The notes under the pieces are model-generated. The model was not told the origin of the DNA. It saw nothing but the letters and a program-made list of their open reading frames with translations, and searched no databases. From the NCBI RefSeq assembly GCF_003478505.1, contig NZ_QUFI01000003.1, forward strand, positions 1 through 64,000: a stretch of DNA of 64,000 nt, read 5' to 3'. The translations under genes and the position numbers were made by a program. Positions 42,900 through 51,775 of the stretch are shown in pieces (position 1 is the stretch's first letter; every line of letters begins with the position of its first letter). The DNA is from Clostridium sp. AF27-2AA. Lineage in GTDB: Bacteria; Bacillota; Clostridia; Lachnospirales; Lachnospiraceae.

Positions 42900-43034
42900 C
42901 GCTGAGGCATCAAAAACGTAACGAAATTTCAATCTCAGATTTACGGAATGGTTTGGCAAATGATGATATTGGTTTAGTAAATTTGGGAGGTGTTTCTATG
43001 TTTTCATGTTTCTGCTGGATCTGATCCCTCAGCG
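42900..43034 (+). promoter_or_regulatory. Leader region with long-range pairing, possible attenuator
   Basis: CGCTGAGG (42900-42907) can pair with CCTCAGCG (43027-43034), closing a loop of about 120 nt that contains the small leader ORF. The downstream arm starts 3 bp after the stop of that ORF, so ribosome position could affect the fold. No known riboswitch class was recognised. Confidence 0.3.
42998..43024 (+). CDS. Possible leader peptide, 8 codons
   Basis: ATG 42998 has a strong GGGAGG at 42985-42990 at ideal spacing and reads MFSCFCWI before TGA. Two Cys and one Trp in eight residues recall attenuation leader peptides. It lies 63 bp before the acyl-CoA dehydrogenase start. Translation is not shown. 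Confidence 0.35.
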   Translation: MFSCFCWI

Positions 43035-43087
43035 CAGCTTTATCAAAATCAACAAGGCAACAATTTCTGAAAGGGAGGAATTAGAAT

Positions 43088-44224
43088 ATGAGTTACATTA
43101 TTTCTGAGGATGGCAAGGAGCTTTTAAAGGATGTCCGTGATTTCTGTGTAAACGAAGTAAAAGAGCAGGTAAAAGAGTATGATATTTCCGGTGAGTGGCC
43201 AAAGGAGATTTACGACCAGGCCATCGAGATGCAGCTTCATATGATGGATGTGCCGGAAGAGTACGGCGGACTGGGACTGGATCATATGGATCAGGCAGCC
43301 ATCGTAGAGCAGATCGCCTGGGCAGATGCCGGTGTGGCAGTTACCTTAAACGGCAACGGACTGGCATTAAAGCCGGTGCTTCTGGCAGGCAATGAAGAAC
43401 AGAAAAAGAAATGCTGCGATATCATCATCAATGGCGGTTTTGGTTCTTTCGCGCTGACTGAGCCGAATGCCGGATGTGACGCAGGCGCTGGAAAGACCAC
43501 TGCAGTCCGTGAGGGTGATGAGTATGTATTAAACGGAAGAAAATGCTTTATCACCAATGCCAGCGTGGCAGATTTCTTTGTAGTGACCGCCATGACCGCA
43601 AAGGATCAGGGAACCAAAGGCATTTCCGCTTTCCTGGTATACAAGGGAACCCCGGGCTTAAGCGTTGGCAATCATGAGAATAAAATGGGTATCCGCTGCT
43701 CCACCACCAGTGATGTGATCCTGGAGGATGTGAGAATTCCGGCAGAGAACCGTCTGGGTGAGGAAGGAACCGGATTCATTACTGCCATGAAAACCCTGGA
43801 TCTGGCACGTACCTGGTGTGCAGTCATCGGTGTCGGCGTAGCCCAGAGATGTATTGATGAGGCCGTAGCTTACTCCAAACAGCGTGTGCAGTTCGGCAAG
43901 CCGATCTGCAAGAATCAGGCAATCCAGTTTAAGATCGCTGATATGGAGATCCGTACCGAGGCATCCAGACAGCTGATCGCGCATTCCATCCGTCTGGCAG
44001 ATATGGGACTTCCGTTCAGCAAAGAATCCGCAGCAGCAAAATGCTTTACCGGTGATTCTGTCATGCAGACTGCAATCGACGCGGTACAGATTCTGGGCGG
44101 CTACGGTTACAGCCGTGAGTATCCGGTAGAGAAGCTGATGCGTGACGCGAAGATCTTCCAGATCTTTGAGGGAACCAATGAGATCCAGCGTATGGTAGTC
44201 GGCAGAGCCGTAATCGGAAAGTAA
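43088..44224 (+). CDS. Acyl-CoA dehydrogenase (butyryl-CoA dehydrogenase-like)
   Basis: FAD enzyme exchanging two electrons between acyl-CoA/enoyl-CoA and electron-transfer flavoprotein. Recognisable: FALTEPNAGCDAGAGKTTAV and GRKCFITNASVADFFVVTA (FAD and substrate contacts), MGIRCSTTSDVILEDVRIPAENRLGEEGTGF, and the C-terminal QILGGYGYSREYPVEKLMRDAKIFQIFEGTNEIQRMVVGRAV, where the Glu of FEGTNEIQ is the usual catalytic base. 378 residues, usual length. AGGGAGG precedes the ATG. First of acd-etfB-etfA-dehydrogenase-gntR; the true acyl chain (butyryl, propionyl/acrylyl or other) is not determined. Confidence 0.93.
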   Translation: MSYIISEDGKELLKDVRDFCVNEVKEQVKEYDISGEWPKEIYDQAIEMQLHMMDVPEEYGGLGLDHMDQAAIVEQIAWADAGVAVTLNGNGLALKPVLLAGNEEQKKKCCDIIINGGFGSFALTEPNAGCDAGAGKTTAVREGDEYVLNGRKCFITNASVADFFVVTAMTAKDQGTKGISAFLVYKGTPGLSVGNHENKMGIRCSTTSDVILEDVRIPAENRLGEEGTGFITAMKTLDLARTWCAVIGVGVAQRCIDEAVAYSKQRVQFGKPICKNQAIQFKIADMEIRTEASRQLIAHSIRLADMGLPFSKESAAAKCFTGDSVMQTAIDAVQILGGYGYSREYPVEKLMRDAKIFQIFEGTNEIQRMVVGRAVIGK

Positions 44225-44297
44225 GATAGAAAAAACGTTTCCTACACAGGTCGGTCGGACCGGCCCGGAGGAAAGACATAGTAGGAGGATATAGAAT

Positions 44298-45083
44298 ATG
44301 GATATTCTGGTATTTGTAAAACAGGTTCCGGATGACAGCGTAGAGATCCATCTGGACGGGGCTGGCGTACCGGCAGTAAAGGATATAGAAAAGGTAACCA
44401 ATGCGTTTGATACTTACGCACTGGAGCTTGCAGCACGCTATACTGAGGCAAATGGCGGTGAGGTTACCGTGGCAGCCATTGGCACTGAGGACTGCACCAG
44501 CATGATGAAAAACCTGCTGGCAGTAGGTGCAAAGAAAGCATACTTATTCAAAGACGATGTATTTGCAGGTGCTGACGAGGGTGCTACTGCAGCATATCTG
44601 GCAAAGGTAGTGAAGAAATGTGAGGCAGAGAACGGTCAGCCTTACGGCATGATCCTCTGTGGCAAGGAATCCACCGATGAGATCAGCGGCCAGGTAGGTG
44701 CCCGTCTCGCAGAGATCCTGGGAATCGGCTTCGTATCCAGCGTGATCGAGGTAGAACCCCAGGATGAGAGCCTTGTGGCAAAGCAGGAGACCGAGGAAGG
44801 CTACATCCGCTACAGCGTGGCACAGCCGGCAGTCTTCACCATCGCAAAACCGTCCTACGATCCGCGTTATCCAAATATCAAGGCAAAGCTGGCAGCCAGA
44901 AAAGCTGTTGTTCCGGTATTCTCCGCAGCAGACGCAGAGGTTTCCGCAGCAGAAGCGAAAGTATCCTTAAAGGGTTACAGTGAGCCGCCGAAGAGAACCG
45001 CAGGCGTTCGCATCAAGGAAAAAGAAGCAGCGGAAGCTGTCCGCAAGGCAATGGAAAAAATGCTTCAGGATAAGGCATTGTAA
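44298..45083 (+). CDS. etfB: Electron transfer flavoprotein, beta subunit
   Basis: Small subunit of Etf. MDILVFVKQVPDDSVEIHLDGAGVPAVKDIEKVTNAFDTYALELAARY, YGMILCGKESTDEISGQVGARLAEILGIGFVSSVIEVE and IAKPSYDPRYPNIKAKLAARK match EtfB; in electron-bifurcating types this subunit carries a second FAD and binds NADH. 261 residues. GTAGGAGG precedes the ATG, 73 bp after the dehydrogenase. Confidence 0.94.
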   Translation: MDILVFVKQVPDDSVEIHLDGAGVPAVKDIEKVTNAFDTYALELAARYTEANGGEVTVAAIGTEDCTSMMKNLLAVGAKKAYLFKDDVFAGADEGATAAYLAKVVKKCEAENGQPYGMILCGKESTDEISGQVGARLAEILGIGFVSSVIEVEPQDESLVAKQETEEGYIRYSVAQPAVFTIAKPSYDPRYPNIKAKLAARKAVVPVFSAADAEVSAAEAKVSLKGYSEPPKRTAGVRIKEKEAAEAVRKAMEKMLQDKAL

Positions 45084-45097
45084 GGAGGAGACCGCAG

Positions 45098-46030
45098 ATG
45101 AAAGTACTGGTATATGTTGAGACAAAAGAAGGAACCCCGGTACAGGGAAGCCTGGAGCTTCTGACTGGCGCAAAGGAGCTGGGAGAGACCTATGCTGTTG
45201 CGGTAGAAGATAAAGACGCAGCAGAGAAGGCAGCAGCTCTTGGCGCAAAAGTTATCGTATTAAAGACCGGAGACGCATCTGAGGACGCGCAGACTGCAGC
45301 TCTGGAGAGTTATATCAAAGAAGTTCAGCCGGAGTTGGTTCTGTTTTCCGGCACTCAGCTTGGAAAAGACCTGGCACCGCGTCTGGCACAGCGTTTCGGC
45401 GCAGGATGCGTAACCGATGTGACCGTCATTGAGCAGGGTGAGAATGGACTGGAATTTGTACGCCCGGCCTACGGCGGAACCGTTCTGGAGCGCCTGGCAG
45501 TATCCGGCCCGGTACAGTTCGCAACTGTCCGCAGCGGAAGCTTCACAAAGCCGGAGGCTGCAGAGGGCAGCGTAGAAGAGAAAGAGGCACCGGTGGATGC
45601 CGATGCCCTGAAAGCAAAAGTTGTTGACGCAGCGAAAGAGATCGCTGAAGCTGTTGACCTGGAAGGTGCCGATGTCATCGTAACCGGCGGCCGCGGCATG
45701 GGCGACGCAGAAAACTTTAAGTTGGTAGAAGAACTGGCAGCACTGCTCGGTGGTGTCGTTGGCGCTTCCCGTCCGGCCATCGAGGAAGGCTGGGCATCCC
45801 GTGCCCACCAGGTAGGACAGTCTGGCAAGATTGTTGCGCCGAAGCTGTACATCGCCTGTGGTGTATCCGGAGCCATGCAGCATGTATCCGGTATCATGGG
45901 ATCCAAATATATCGTAGCCATCAACAAAGATGAGGCTGCTTCCATTTTCGATATTGCGGATGTAGGCATTGTGGGAGATGTCAAAGAAATTCTTCCGCTG
46001 CTGATTGAGGAAATCAAAGCACGGAAATAA
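45098..46030 (+). CDS. etfA: Electron transfer flavoprotein, alpha subunit
   Basis: Large Etf subunit with FAD bound in its C-terminal domain: VIVTGGRGMGDAENFKLVEELAALLGGVVGASRPAIEEGW, VGQSGKIVAPKLYIACGVSGAMQHVSGI and IVAINKDEAASIFDIADVGIVGDVKEILP. 310 residues, with no N-terminal ferredoxin extension of the kind described for Acetobacterium LctC. AAGGAGGAG precedes the ATG, 14 bp after etfB. Confidence 0.94.
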   Translation: MKVLVYVETKEGTPVQGSLELLTGAKELGETYAVAVEDKDAAEKAAALGAKVIVLKTGDASEDAQTAALESYIKEVQPELVLFSGTQLGKDLAPRLAQRFGAGCVTDVTVIEQGENGLEFVRPAYGGTVLERLAVSGPVQFATVRSGSFTKPEAAEGSVEEKEAPVDADALKAKVVDAAKEIAEAVDLEGADVIVTGGRGMGDAENFKLVEELAALLGGVVGASRPAIEEGWASRAHQVGQSGKIVAPKLYIACGVSGAMQHVSGIMGSKYIVAINKDEAASIFDIADVGIVGDVKEILPLLIEEIKARK

Positions 46031-46077
46031 ACTTGATGATTGGTGCGCTTACCCTTATAATATGAGGAGGAATTACA

Positions 46078-47496
46078 ATGGAAAAATATAATCAGCTGAC
46101 TTCGGAAATCATTGCCCAGATTCAGGCAGTATCTGAGCATGTTCTCGTTGGAGACGATATCAATGTGGATTTCGCAAGAGACGAGATGCCAATCTACGGC
46201 ACCCATATGCCAGACCTGGTCGTGCAGCCGACTTCCACAGAGGAAGTCGCCGCAGTCATGAAGATCTGCTATGAAAACACCATCCCGGTAACCCCGAGAG
46301 GCGCAGGTACCGGTCTTGCAGGCGGCGCGGTTCCGTTACTGGGCGGCGTCCTCATCGATACCTCCAAAATGAACCGGATCTTAAACTATGATCTGGAGAA
46401 CTTTGTAGTAGAGATTGAGAGCGGCGTGCTCTTAAACGATCTGGCCAATGACTGCTTAAGCAAGGGCATGATGTATCCGCCGGATCCGGGTGAAAAGTTT
46501 GCCTGTGTAGGCGGCAACGTATCCACCAACGCAGGCGGTATGAGAGCTGTAAAATATGGCGCAACCCGTGATTATGTGCGTGCCATGACCGTGGTTCTGC
46601 CGACCGGCGAGATCACCCACCTGGGAGCTACCGTATCCAAGACTTCTTCCGGATATTCCCTGTTAAACTTAATGATTGGTTCCGAGGGAACTCTGGGTAT
46701 CATTACCGAGCTGACCTTAAAGATTATTCCGGCACCGAAGGTTGTGGCATCCCTTATCATTCCGTTTGAGGACTTAAATACCGCGCTTTCCTCCGTGCCG
46801 AAGATTAAAATGTCCGGCTTAAATCCGCAGGCAATCGAGTTCATGGAGCGTGAGATTGTATTAAGCTCTGAACGTTATATTGGCCGCAGCGTATTCCCGC
46901 AGGAGCTTGAGGGACAGCAGATTGGCGCTTACCTTCTGGTAACCCTGGATGCAGCCAGCCAGGATGATCTGGACACTATGCTGGAGCAGATGGCAGAGCT
47001 GGTTCTGGACGCAGGCGCTATGGATGTCCTGGTTGCAGATACCCCGGCCAAGATCAAGGACGCCTGGGCAGCACGTTCTTCCTTCCTGGAAGCAATCATG
47101 CATGAGACAAAGCTGCTTGATGAGTGCGACGTTGTAGTTCCGGTCAATAAGATTGCAGATTACCTGGATTTTGTCAATAAGACCGGTGAAGAATGCGGAC
47201 TTGTGATTAAGTCCTTCGGCCACGCAGGTGATGGAAACCTTCACATCTACCAGTGCTCTAACGATCTGGAGGAGGAAGAGTTTAAGTCCCGTGTCGACAA
47301 ATTCTTTGAGATTATTTATAAGGAAGCTGCCAGCTGTGGCGGCCTGGTATCCGGTGAGCACGGAATCGGTTCCGGCAAGATTAAATATCTGGTAGATTCT
47401 GTCGGTGAGACCAACATGGCTCTCATGGAAGGCATCAAGCGTGTGTTTGATCCGAAGATGATCTTAAATCCTGGAAAGGTCTGCTATCGTCTGTAG
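46078..47496 (+). CDS. FAD-linked 2-hydroxyacid (lactate/glycolate-type) dehydrogenase
   Basis: GlcD/LctD-type flavoprotein of the vanillyl-alcohol-oxidase fold. N-terminal FAD-binding PP-loop (VTPRGAGTGLAGGAVPLLGG), YPPDPGEKFACVGGNVSTNAGGMRAVKYGATRDYV, SSGYSLLNLMIGSEGTLGIITELTLKI, and C-terminal active-site sequences FGHAGDGNLHIYQC and SGGLVSGEHGIGSGK-like CGGLVSGEHGIGSGK. 472 residues. Directly after EtfBA, as in bifurcating lactate dehydrogenase/Etf complexes, which drive lactate oxidation with NAD by using reduced ferredoxin. Lactate is the likely but unproven substrate; no lactate permease lies next to it. Confidence 0.9.
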   Translation: MEKYNQLTSEIIAQIQAVSEHVLVGDDINVDFARDEMPIYGTHMPDLVVQPTSTEEVAAVMKICYENTIPVTPRGAGTGLAGGAVPLLGGVLIDTSKMNRILNYDLENFVVEIESGVLLNDLANDCLSKGMMYPPDPGEKFACVGGNVSTNAGGMRAVKYGATRDYVRAMTVVLPTGEITHLGATVSKTSSGYSLLNLMIGSEGTLGIITELTLKIIPAPKVVASLIIPFEDLNTALSSVPKIKMSGLNPQAIEFMEREIVLSSERYIGRSVFPQELEGQQIGAYLLVTLDAASQDDLDTMLEQMAELVLDAGAMDVLVADTPAKIKDAWAARSSFLEAIMHETKLLDECDVVVPVNKIADYLDFVNKTGEECGLVIKSFGHAGDGNLHIYQCSNDLEEEEFKSRVDKFFEIIYKEAASCGGLVSGEHGIGSGKIKYLVDSVGETNMALMEGIKRVFDPKMILNPGKVCYRL

Positions 47497-47511
47497 GAGG
47501 ATGGAATTTAC

Positions 47512-48213
47512 TTGGAAGAGAAAAACAGCCAGAAAGCATACGAACGGGTATTTGATTATTTTACGGCGGAGATTACCTCAGGCAATCTCCGCCTGAATGA
47601 TAAGGTCCCGACGGAGCGTGCCCTGTCGGAAACCTTAAAGGTCAGCCGCAATTCAGCGAGAGAAGCGCTTCATGTTCTCGAGATGATGGGGCTGATCGAG
47701 TGCATTCAGGGAAGCGGAAATTATGTCCGCTGTAACACTAGGGAATACATGACCAGGCTGATGTCCCTGACTATGGTGCTGCAGCATATCAATCATACGG
47801 AAGTATTTGAGATGCGCTGCGGATTTGAGCAGACAGCCCTTGCGGCGGCTATGGAAGGCGCAAAGCCGGAAGAACTGGCTCGGATGAAAGAAGTACTGGA
47901 AAAGATGGACCAGCCCATGAGTGCTCAGGACAGCGCGGCTCTGGATGTGGAATTTCACAAAATTTTAATGGAGATGTCCCACAACCAGCTGATGATCTTC
48001 TATGTAGATCAGATGGAAGATCTGTTAAAGCTGTTTGTGAAGGATTTAAGAACGTCGATCCTTTCCGACCGGCGGCGTGCCGCGGTGCTCAGGAAAGCGC
48101 ACTGGGACATTTATGAAGCGCTGGCGGCCCGGGATGAGGCAGCGGGCGCGAAAGCGTTAAAGAAGCATTTTACCGTGGTGCGCAAGCACCTGGAGAAGCT
48201 GATCGAATCCTGA
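47512..48213 (+). CDS. GntR-family (FadR/FCD subfamily) transcriptional regulator
   Basis: N-terminal winged HTH (ITSGNLRLNDKVPTERALSETLKVSRNSAREALHVLEMMGLIECIQGSGNYV) and an all-helical FCD ligand domain (HTEVFEMRCGFEQTALAAAM...DVEFHKILMEMSHNQLMIFYVDQMEDLLKLFV...HWDIYEALAARDEAAGAKALKKHF) with the usual D...H...H metal/ligand residues. Many such regulators of lactate operons sense lactate. 233 residues; start is TTG 47512 after TAGGAGG, 15 bp after the dehydrogenase. It could act on the palindrome at 42564. Confidence 0.9.
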   Translation: MEEKNSQKAYERVFDYFTAEITSGNLRLNDKVPTERALSETLKVSRNSAREALHVLEMMGLIECIQGSGNYVRCNTREYMTRLMSLTMVLQHINHTEVFEMRCGFEQTALAAAMEGAKPEELARMKEVLEKMDQPMSAQDSAALDVEFHKILMEMSHNQLMIFYVDQMEDLLKLFVKDLRTSILSDRRRAAVLRKAHWDIYEALAARDEAAGAKALKKHFTVVRKHLEKLIES

Positions 48214-48227
48214 TCATATAAGAACTT

Positions 48228-48265
48228 GCGGGGGAGCTGCTTTGCGGCAGTTCCTCCGTTTCTAT
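48228..48265 (+). terminator. Terminator of the electron-transfer operon
   Basis: GGGGGAGCTGC and GCAGTTCCTCC form an imperfect stem with G-T pairs, followed by GTTTCTATTT, 15 bp after the gntR stop. Confidence 0.6.
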
Positions 48266-48594
48266 TTGGGGCGTACGGTTAATCGCCGGATATGTCCGTC
48301 TGCAGATAACTGCTGCAGTGTCCCGATCGCCATCACATGGTAACCTCCGAAACACGCAATGAACTCTGCCTGGGAGAGGCTTAGCACCGTCGGTTCCAGA
48401 ATGGAATACTGGCGGCAGAGAAATTTGTTCCGGAAAAACATGGAGATGGCTTCTTTTCCATATAGATGGTAGTCATGCTGGGGTGTGCCGTTGGCACAGT
48501 AGTCGCAGTAGTGGCCGTCTTTGGTAAAAAGGTTTCCCAGTCCTTCATAATCTTTATTTTCAATCGCATCGATATATTTTTCAATTGGCAGCAT
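48262..48594 (-). CDS. SnoaL/NTF2-like protein
   Basis: Small cone-fold protein of the SnoaL/NTF2-like group: LPIEKYIDAIENKDYEGLGNLFTKDGHYCDYCANGTPQHDYHLYGKEAISMFFRNKFL followed by a beta sheet (EFIACFGGYHVMAIGTLQQLSADGHIRRLTVRP). 110 residues. Relatives are isomerases, dehydratases or ligand-binding proteins; the substrate is unknown. It lies immediately downstream of the broken SDR gene on the same strand. Confidence 0.7.
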   Translation of the reverse strand: MLPIEKYIDAIENKDYEGLGNLFTKDGHYCDYCANGTPQHDYHLYGKEAISMFFRNKFLCRQYSILEPTVLSLSQAEFIACFGGYHVMAIGTLQQLSADGHIRRLTVRPK

Positions 48595-48611
48595 CTGTCA
48601 GAATCCCCCTT

Positions 48612-49221
48612 TTAGTAAACTTTTTCCGTATTTAAGAGCGCATCCGTACCGCCGTCCACAAACATCACGATGCCGTTGATGCCGCAGGCTTTTTCGGAAG
48701 CCAGAAAAACAATGGCAAGAGCAATCTCTTTCGGATCCATGAAGGTTTCCTGCCCGTACCGGGTCGGGATCGGCAGGGCGTTTAAGGAAGCTTTGGCACT
48801 GTGGGACATGGTGGCCGTCATCTCCACAGTTATTTAAGAGGTCTGCAATGTCCATGCGGGCAATGCCCTGGGAGATGACGTTGGAGGAGACAGCAACACA
48901 GCTTCCGTGCTTTTTCTCCAGAAGGTCATAGGTGCCCTTGATCACAGAGACTGCGCCGAAATAATTTAAGGAAATGATCTTGGTGAGACTTCCGCAGGCA
49001 CCGGACACGGCAGCACTTAAGATGAGGCCGTCCAGCCCCTCTGGATGCATGGCGTGCAGCTCGTCGATGACCTTCTGGCGTCCCTCCAGGGTCACCAGAT
49101 CTGCGGTGATGTCCCCTTTTAACAGATCGATGTTGATGACCTCATGACCTTCTTTTTTCAGTAATTCTACAGTTTTGGCTCCGATTCCGTGAGAGCCGCC
49201 GATAACAGCGTATACGCCCAT
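48612..49221 (-). pseudogene. Short-chain dehydrogenase/reductase gene with internal deletion and frameshift
   Basis: The 5' part reads MGVYAVIGGSHGIGAKTVELLKKEGHEVINIDL (NAD-binding TGxxxGxG-like), LDGLILSAAVSG and [28 protein letters not shown]. It then goes out of frame near 48815-48835, and the 3' part [58 protein letters not shown] continues in another frame. About 50 residues expected between them, including the catalytic YxxxK, are absent. There is also no clear ribosome site before the ATG at 49221. Confidence 0.82.
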
Positions 49222-49239
49222 GGGTGATACTTTTGTTAC

Positions 49240-49280
49240 AACATCGCAAAGCCCGGCTGGAGGCCAGGCTTGCGAATGTT
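49240..49280. other. Long imperfect stem-loop between the ADH and SDR remnants
   Basis: About 18 base pairs with small interruptions (arms around AAAGCCCGGC and GCCAGGCTT) enclose TGGA. It could end transcription of the minus-strand alcohol dehydrogenase remnant, but no T-run follows. Confidence 0.5.
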
Positions 49281-49312
49281 GAGGATTGGAAATGATATTT
49301 AGCAAAAATGTC

Positions 49313-49990
49313 TTAGTAAGCAGCTTTGAAGATGCCGATTACCTGCTCTTTGGTTGCTTTTCTCGGGTTGGTGAGCTGGCAGACATCCTTCATGGCGTTT
49401 TCTGCCATGATGCCGAAGTCTTCTTCCTTGACACCAAGCTCGCGCAGATTCTTCGGGATGCCAACCTGTTCGGAAATCTGACGGATGGCAGCAATGGCTT
49501 TTCTTGCAGCGTCCATGGTGGAGAGACCGTCAATGTTCTCGCCCGTGGCCTTTGCGATATCGCGGAAGCGGTTTGCGTTGCCGATCAGGTTGAATTCCTC
49601 TACATGGGGCAGCAGGATCGCGTTGCAGACGCCGTGAGGCAGGTTGTAGAAGCCGCCTAACTGGTGAGCCATGGCATGTACATAACCAAGGGAAGCGTTG
49701 TTGAATGCGATACCTGCCAGGTACTGGCCGTAAGCCATCTTGTCACGGGCCTTTATGTAGGTGCCGTTTGCGACAGCCTTTGGCAGATACTGGGTGATCA
49801 TGGTGATAGCCATGAGAGCAGCGGCATCGGTCAGCGGATTCGCGTCGGTGGAAACATATGCCTCAATGGCATGAGTTAAAGCATCCATACCGGTTGCGGC
49901 GGTCAGTGACGGAGGCATGCCCACCATTAACTTCGGATCATTGATCGCGATCTGCGGAGTGACGCGCCAGTCAACGATGGCCATTTTGAC
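49313..49990 (-). pseudogene. 5'-truncated iron-containing alcohol dehydrogenase
   Basis: Homology begins abruptly at about 49990 ([47 protein letters not shown]) and runs to the normal end (GIFKAAY). It keeps the metal-binding His region ([33 protein letters not shown]) but lacks roughly the first 150-180 residues, including the NAD-binding GGGS region. Upstream of the breakpoint the frame continues into unrelated sequence to 50056 and only 170 bp separate it from the MocR gene. Not functional as a dehydrogenase. Confidence 0.85.
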
Positions 49991-50159
49991 ATGGCGGCTG
50001 ACTGTTTGGGTGGGGGCCCTTATGCCGTTCCTGTGTGTCTGACATGGCAACATCATAGCAATGATTTGGTACTAACAAAACGACCAGAACAAAAAAATAT
50101 TCAGATACCAGATAACAGTGCCGTGAGGCTGGATTTCCGGCTCGGCAAACTGCCGGTGC

Positions 50160-51608
50160 CTACCACTGGATAAAGATATTGCCCAGTCTCCGCACGGTCT
50201 CTGCCAGCGTCCTCTCATCCAGATCGCAGTAGTTTAAGACCAGTACATGCTCGTATTCCGGATGGATTTCTGTACAGAACTCTGAGAGACAGGCAAGGTT
50301 GATGCCTTTGCTTCTGGCTGCCCAGCGGGTCTCCACATCCGTCAGTGAGGTATCCAGGTATACCAGAAGATGGGTACCGCAGCTTCCTCCGGTGATACAG
50401 GAGGCAGGAATGAGGCTGCTCTGCTTGATGATGCGCAAAAGCCTCTCGCCCTCCAGACGGTAGTACTTTTTCAGGCGGCTCAGATGCCGCTCGAAGGAGC
50501 CGTTTTCAATAAACCGCGCCAGGGCATACTGCTCGCAGCTGGATGCGGAATTCGAGTAAAAGTTGGCACGCGCGATATAGTGCTCCATCAGCTTCCTTGG
50601 AAGCACCATATAGCTGATGCGGATAGCCGGGGCCAGGCTCTTGCTGAAGGTGTTCATGTAGATGACCCGGTGGCTTAGATCCATGCTCTGCAGGGCAGGA
50701 ATGCTTTTGGTGGAGTAGCGGAACTCGCAGTCATAATCGTCCTCGATGATGTAGCGGTCTGCGGCCTCTGCCGCCCAGGAGAGCAGCTCCTGGCGCCGCC
50801 CGGCGGTCGTGACAGTCCCAAGCGGATAGTGGTGCTCCGGGGAAACATGGACGATATTTGCGCCGCTTTCCCGCAGGCTGTCCATGCTGATGCCGGATTC
50901 ATCCATTTCAATGCTTTTCCATGGAAGCCCGAATTCCTCATAAATGCGCGGAATCTTCCGGTATCCGGGATTTTCCGCACCATAGACGGAGCGCTCCGGC
51001 AAAAGCTTGATGAGCTTTTCATAGAGATATTCGATGCTGGCGCCGATGACAATGCATTCCGGTGAAACACTCATCCCGCGGGAGCGGTAGAGATAATCCG
51101 CAATAGCCTTTCGCAGCGGCGGCACACCGAGGAAATGTGCCCGCTGTACCAGCTCCAGCTCGTATTCGCTCAAAACCTCCCGCATGGTCTTGCGCCAGAG
51201 GGAGAAGGGAAATTTCTCATAGATGGTATTATTGGAGGTAAAGTCCGCATACCAGGTATCTTCTTTGTAAAGCGGTTCAAGGTCTTCGGAAGCAAAGGTG
51301 CGGGCGGCGGTCCGGTCCGGCGTAGATACGGAGCAGGCGGAAAAAGAGGAGCGTTCCGGTGCGGTTTCCAGCTTGGCGGCAAAGTAACAGCGTTTCTCCT
51401 CAGCGGTGATATAGCCCTCCGTCAGGAGCTGGTCATAGGCGTTCATGACCGTGCGCACACTGATCTGGTTGTCTGCTGCCAGCTCCCGTTTGGATGGCAG
51501 CTTAGTACCTGCCGGAATACGCCCGCTTAAGATGTCTTCCTTCAGGCAGTGATAAAGATATTCGTAGAGGGGATGTCCCACCCGCCTGGAAAAGTCATAA
51601 ATCAACAT
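50160..51608 (-). CDS. MocR/PdxR-type regulator (GntR HTH fused to class I aminotransferase fold)
   Basis: N-terminal GntR winged HTH (PLYEYLYHCLKEDILSGRIPAGTKLPSKRELAADNQISVRTVMNAYDQLLTEGYI), a linker, and a PLP-dependent aminotransferase-like domain with VIGASIEYLYEKLIKLL, VSPEHHYPLGTV, YIIEDDYDCEFRY and the PLP-lysine region NTFSKSLAPAIRISYMVLP. MocR regulators control vitamin B6, GABA, taurine and other amine genes. 482 residues from ATG 51608 (GAGGG upstream); the frame opens at 51656. It may have governed the broken SDR/ADH locus next to it. Confidence 0.9.
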   Translation of the reverse strand: MLIYDFSRRVGHPLYEYLYHCLKEDILSGRIPAGTKLPSKRELAADNQISVRTVMNAYDQLLTEGYITAEEKRCYFAAKLETAPERSSFSACSVSTPDRTAARTFASEDLEPLYKEDTWYADFTSNNTIYEKFPFSLWRKTMREVLSEYELELVQRAHFLGVPPLRKAIADYLYRSRGMSVSPECIVIGASIEYLYEKLIKLLPERSVYGAENPGYRKIPRIYEEFGLPWKSIEMDESGISMDSLRESGANIVHVSPEHHYPLGTVTTAGRRQELLSWAAEAADRYIIEDDYDCEFRYSTKSIPALQSMDLSHRVIYMNTFSKSLAPAIRISYMVLPRKLMEHYIARANFYSNSASSCEQYALARFIENGSFERHLSRLKKYYRLEGERLLRIIKQSSLIPASCITGGSCGTHLLVYLDTSLTDVETRWAARSKGINLACLSEFCTEIHPEYEHVLVLNYCDLDERTLAETVRRLGNIFIQW

Positions 51609-51655
51609 AATCTGGTACCCTCGCTTAACTGTAATCTGATATCGTTTTATCTCCA

Positions 51656-51683
51656 ATTATAACACGTTTTACCGATTTGTCAG
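51656..51683 (-). promoter_or_regulatory. Promoter of the MocR-type gene
   Basis: On the minus strand CTGACA (complement of 51678-51683), 16-bp spacer, TATAAT (complement of 51656-51661). Confidence 0.5.
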
Positions 51684-51775
51684 TATTTACAGATATGTTT
51701 TTGAAATTCGGTGCGGAAAGCAGAAAATAATGATATAATGTTTCCTGATAAGAAAATGAAGGAAGTGGAGACAAC

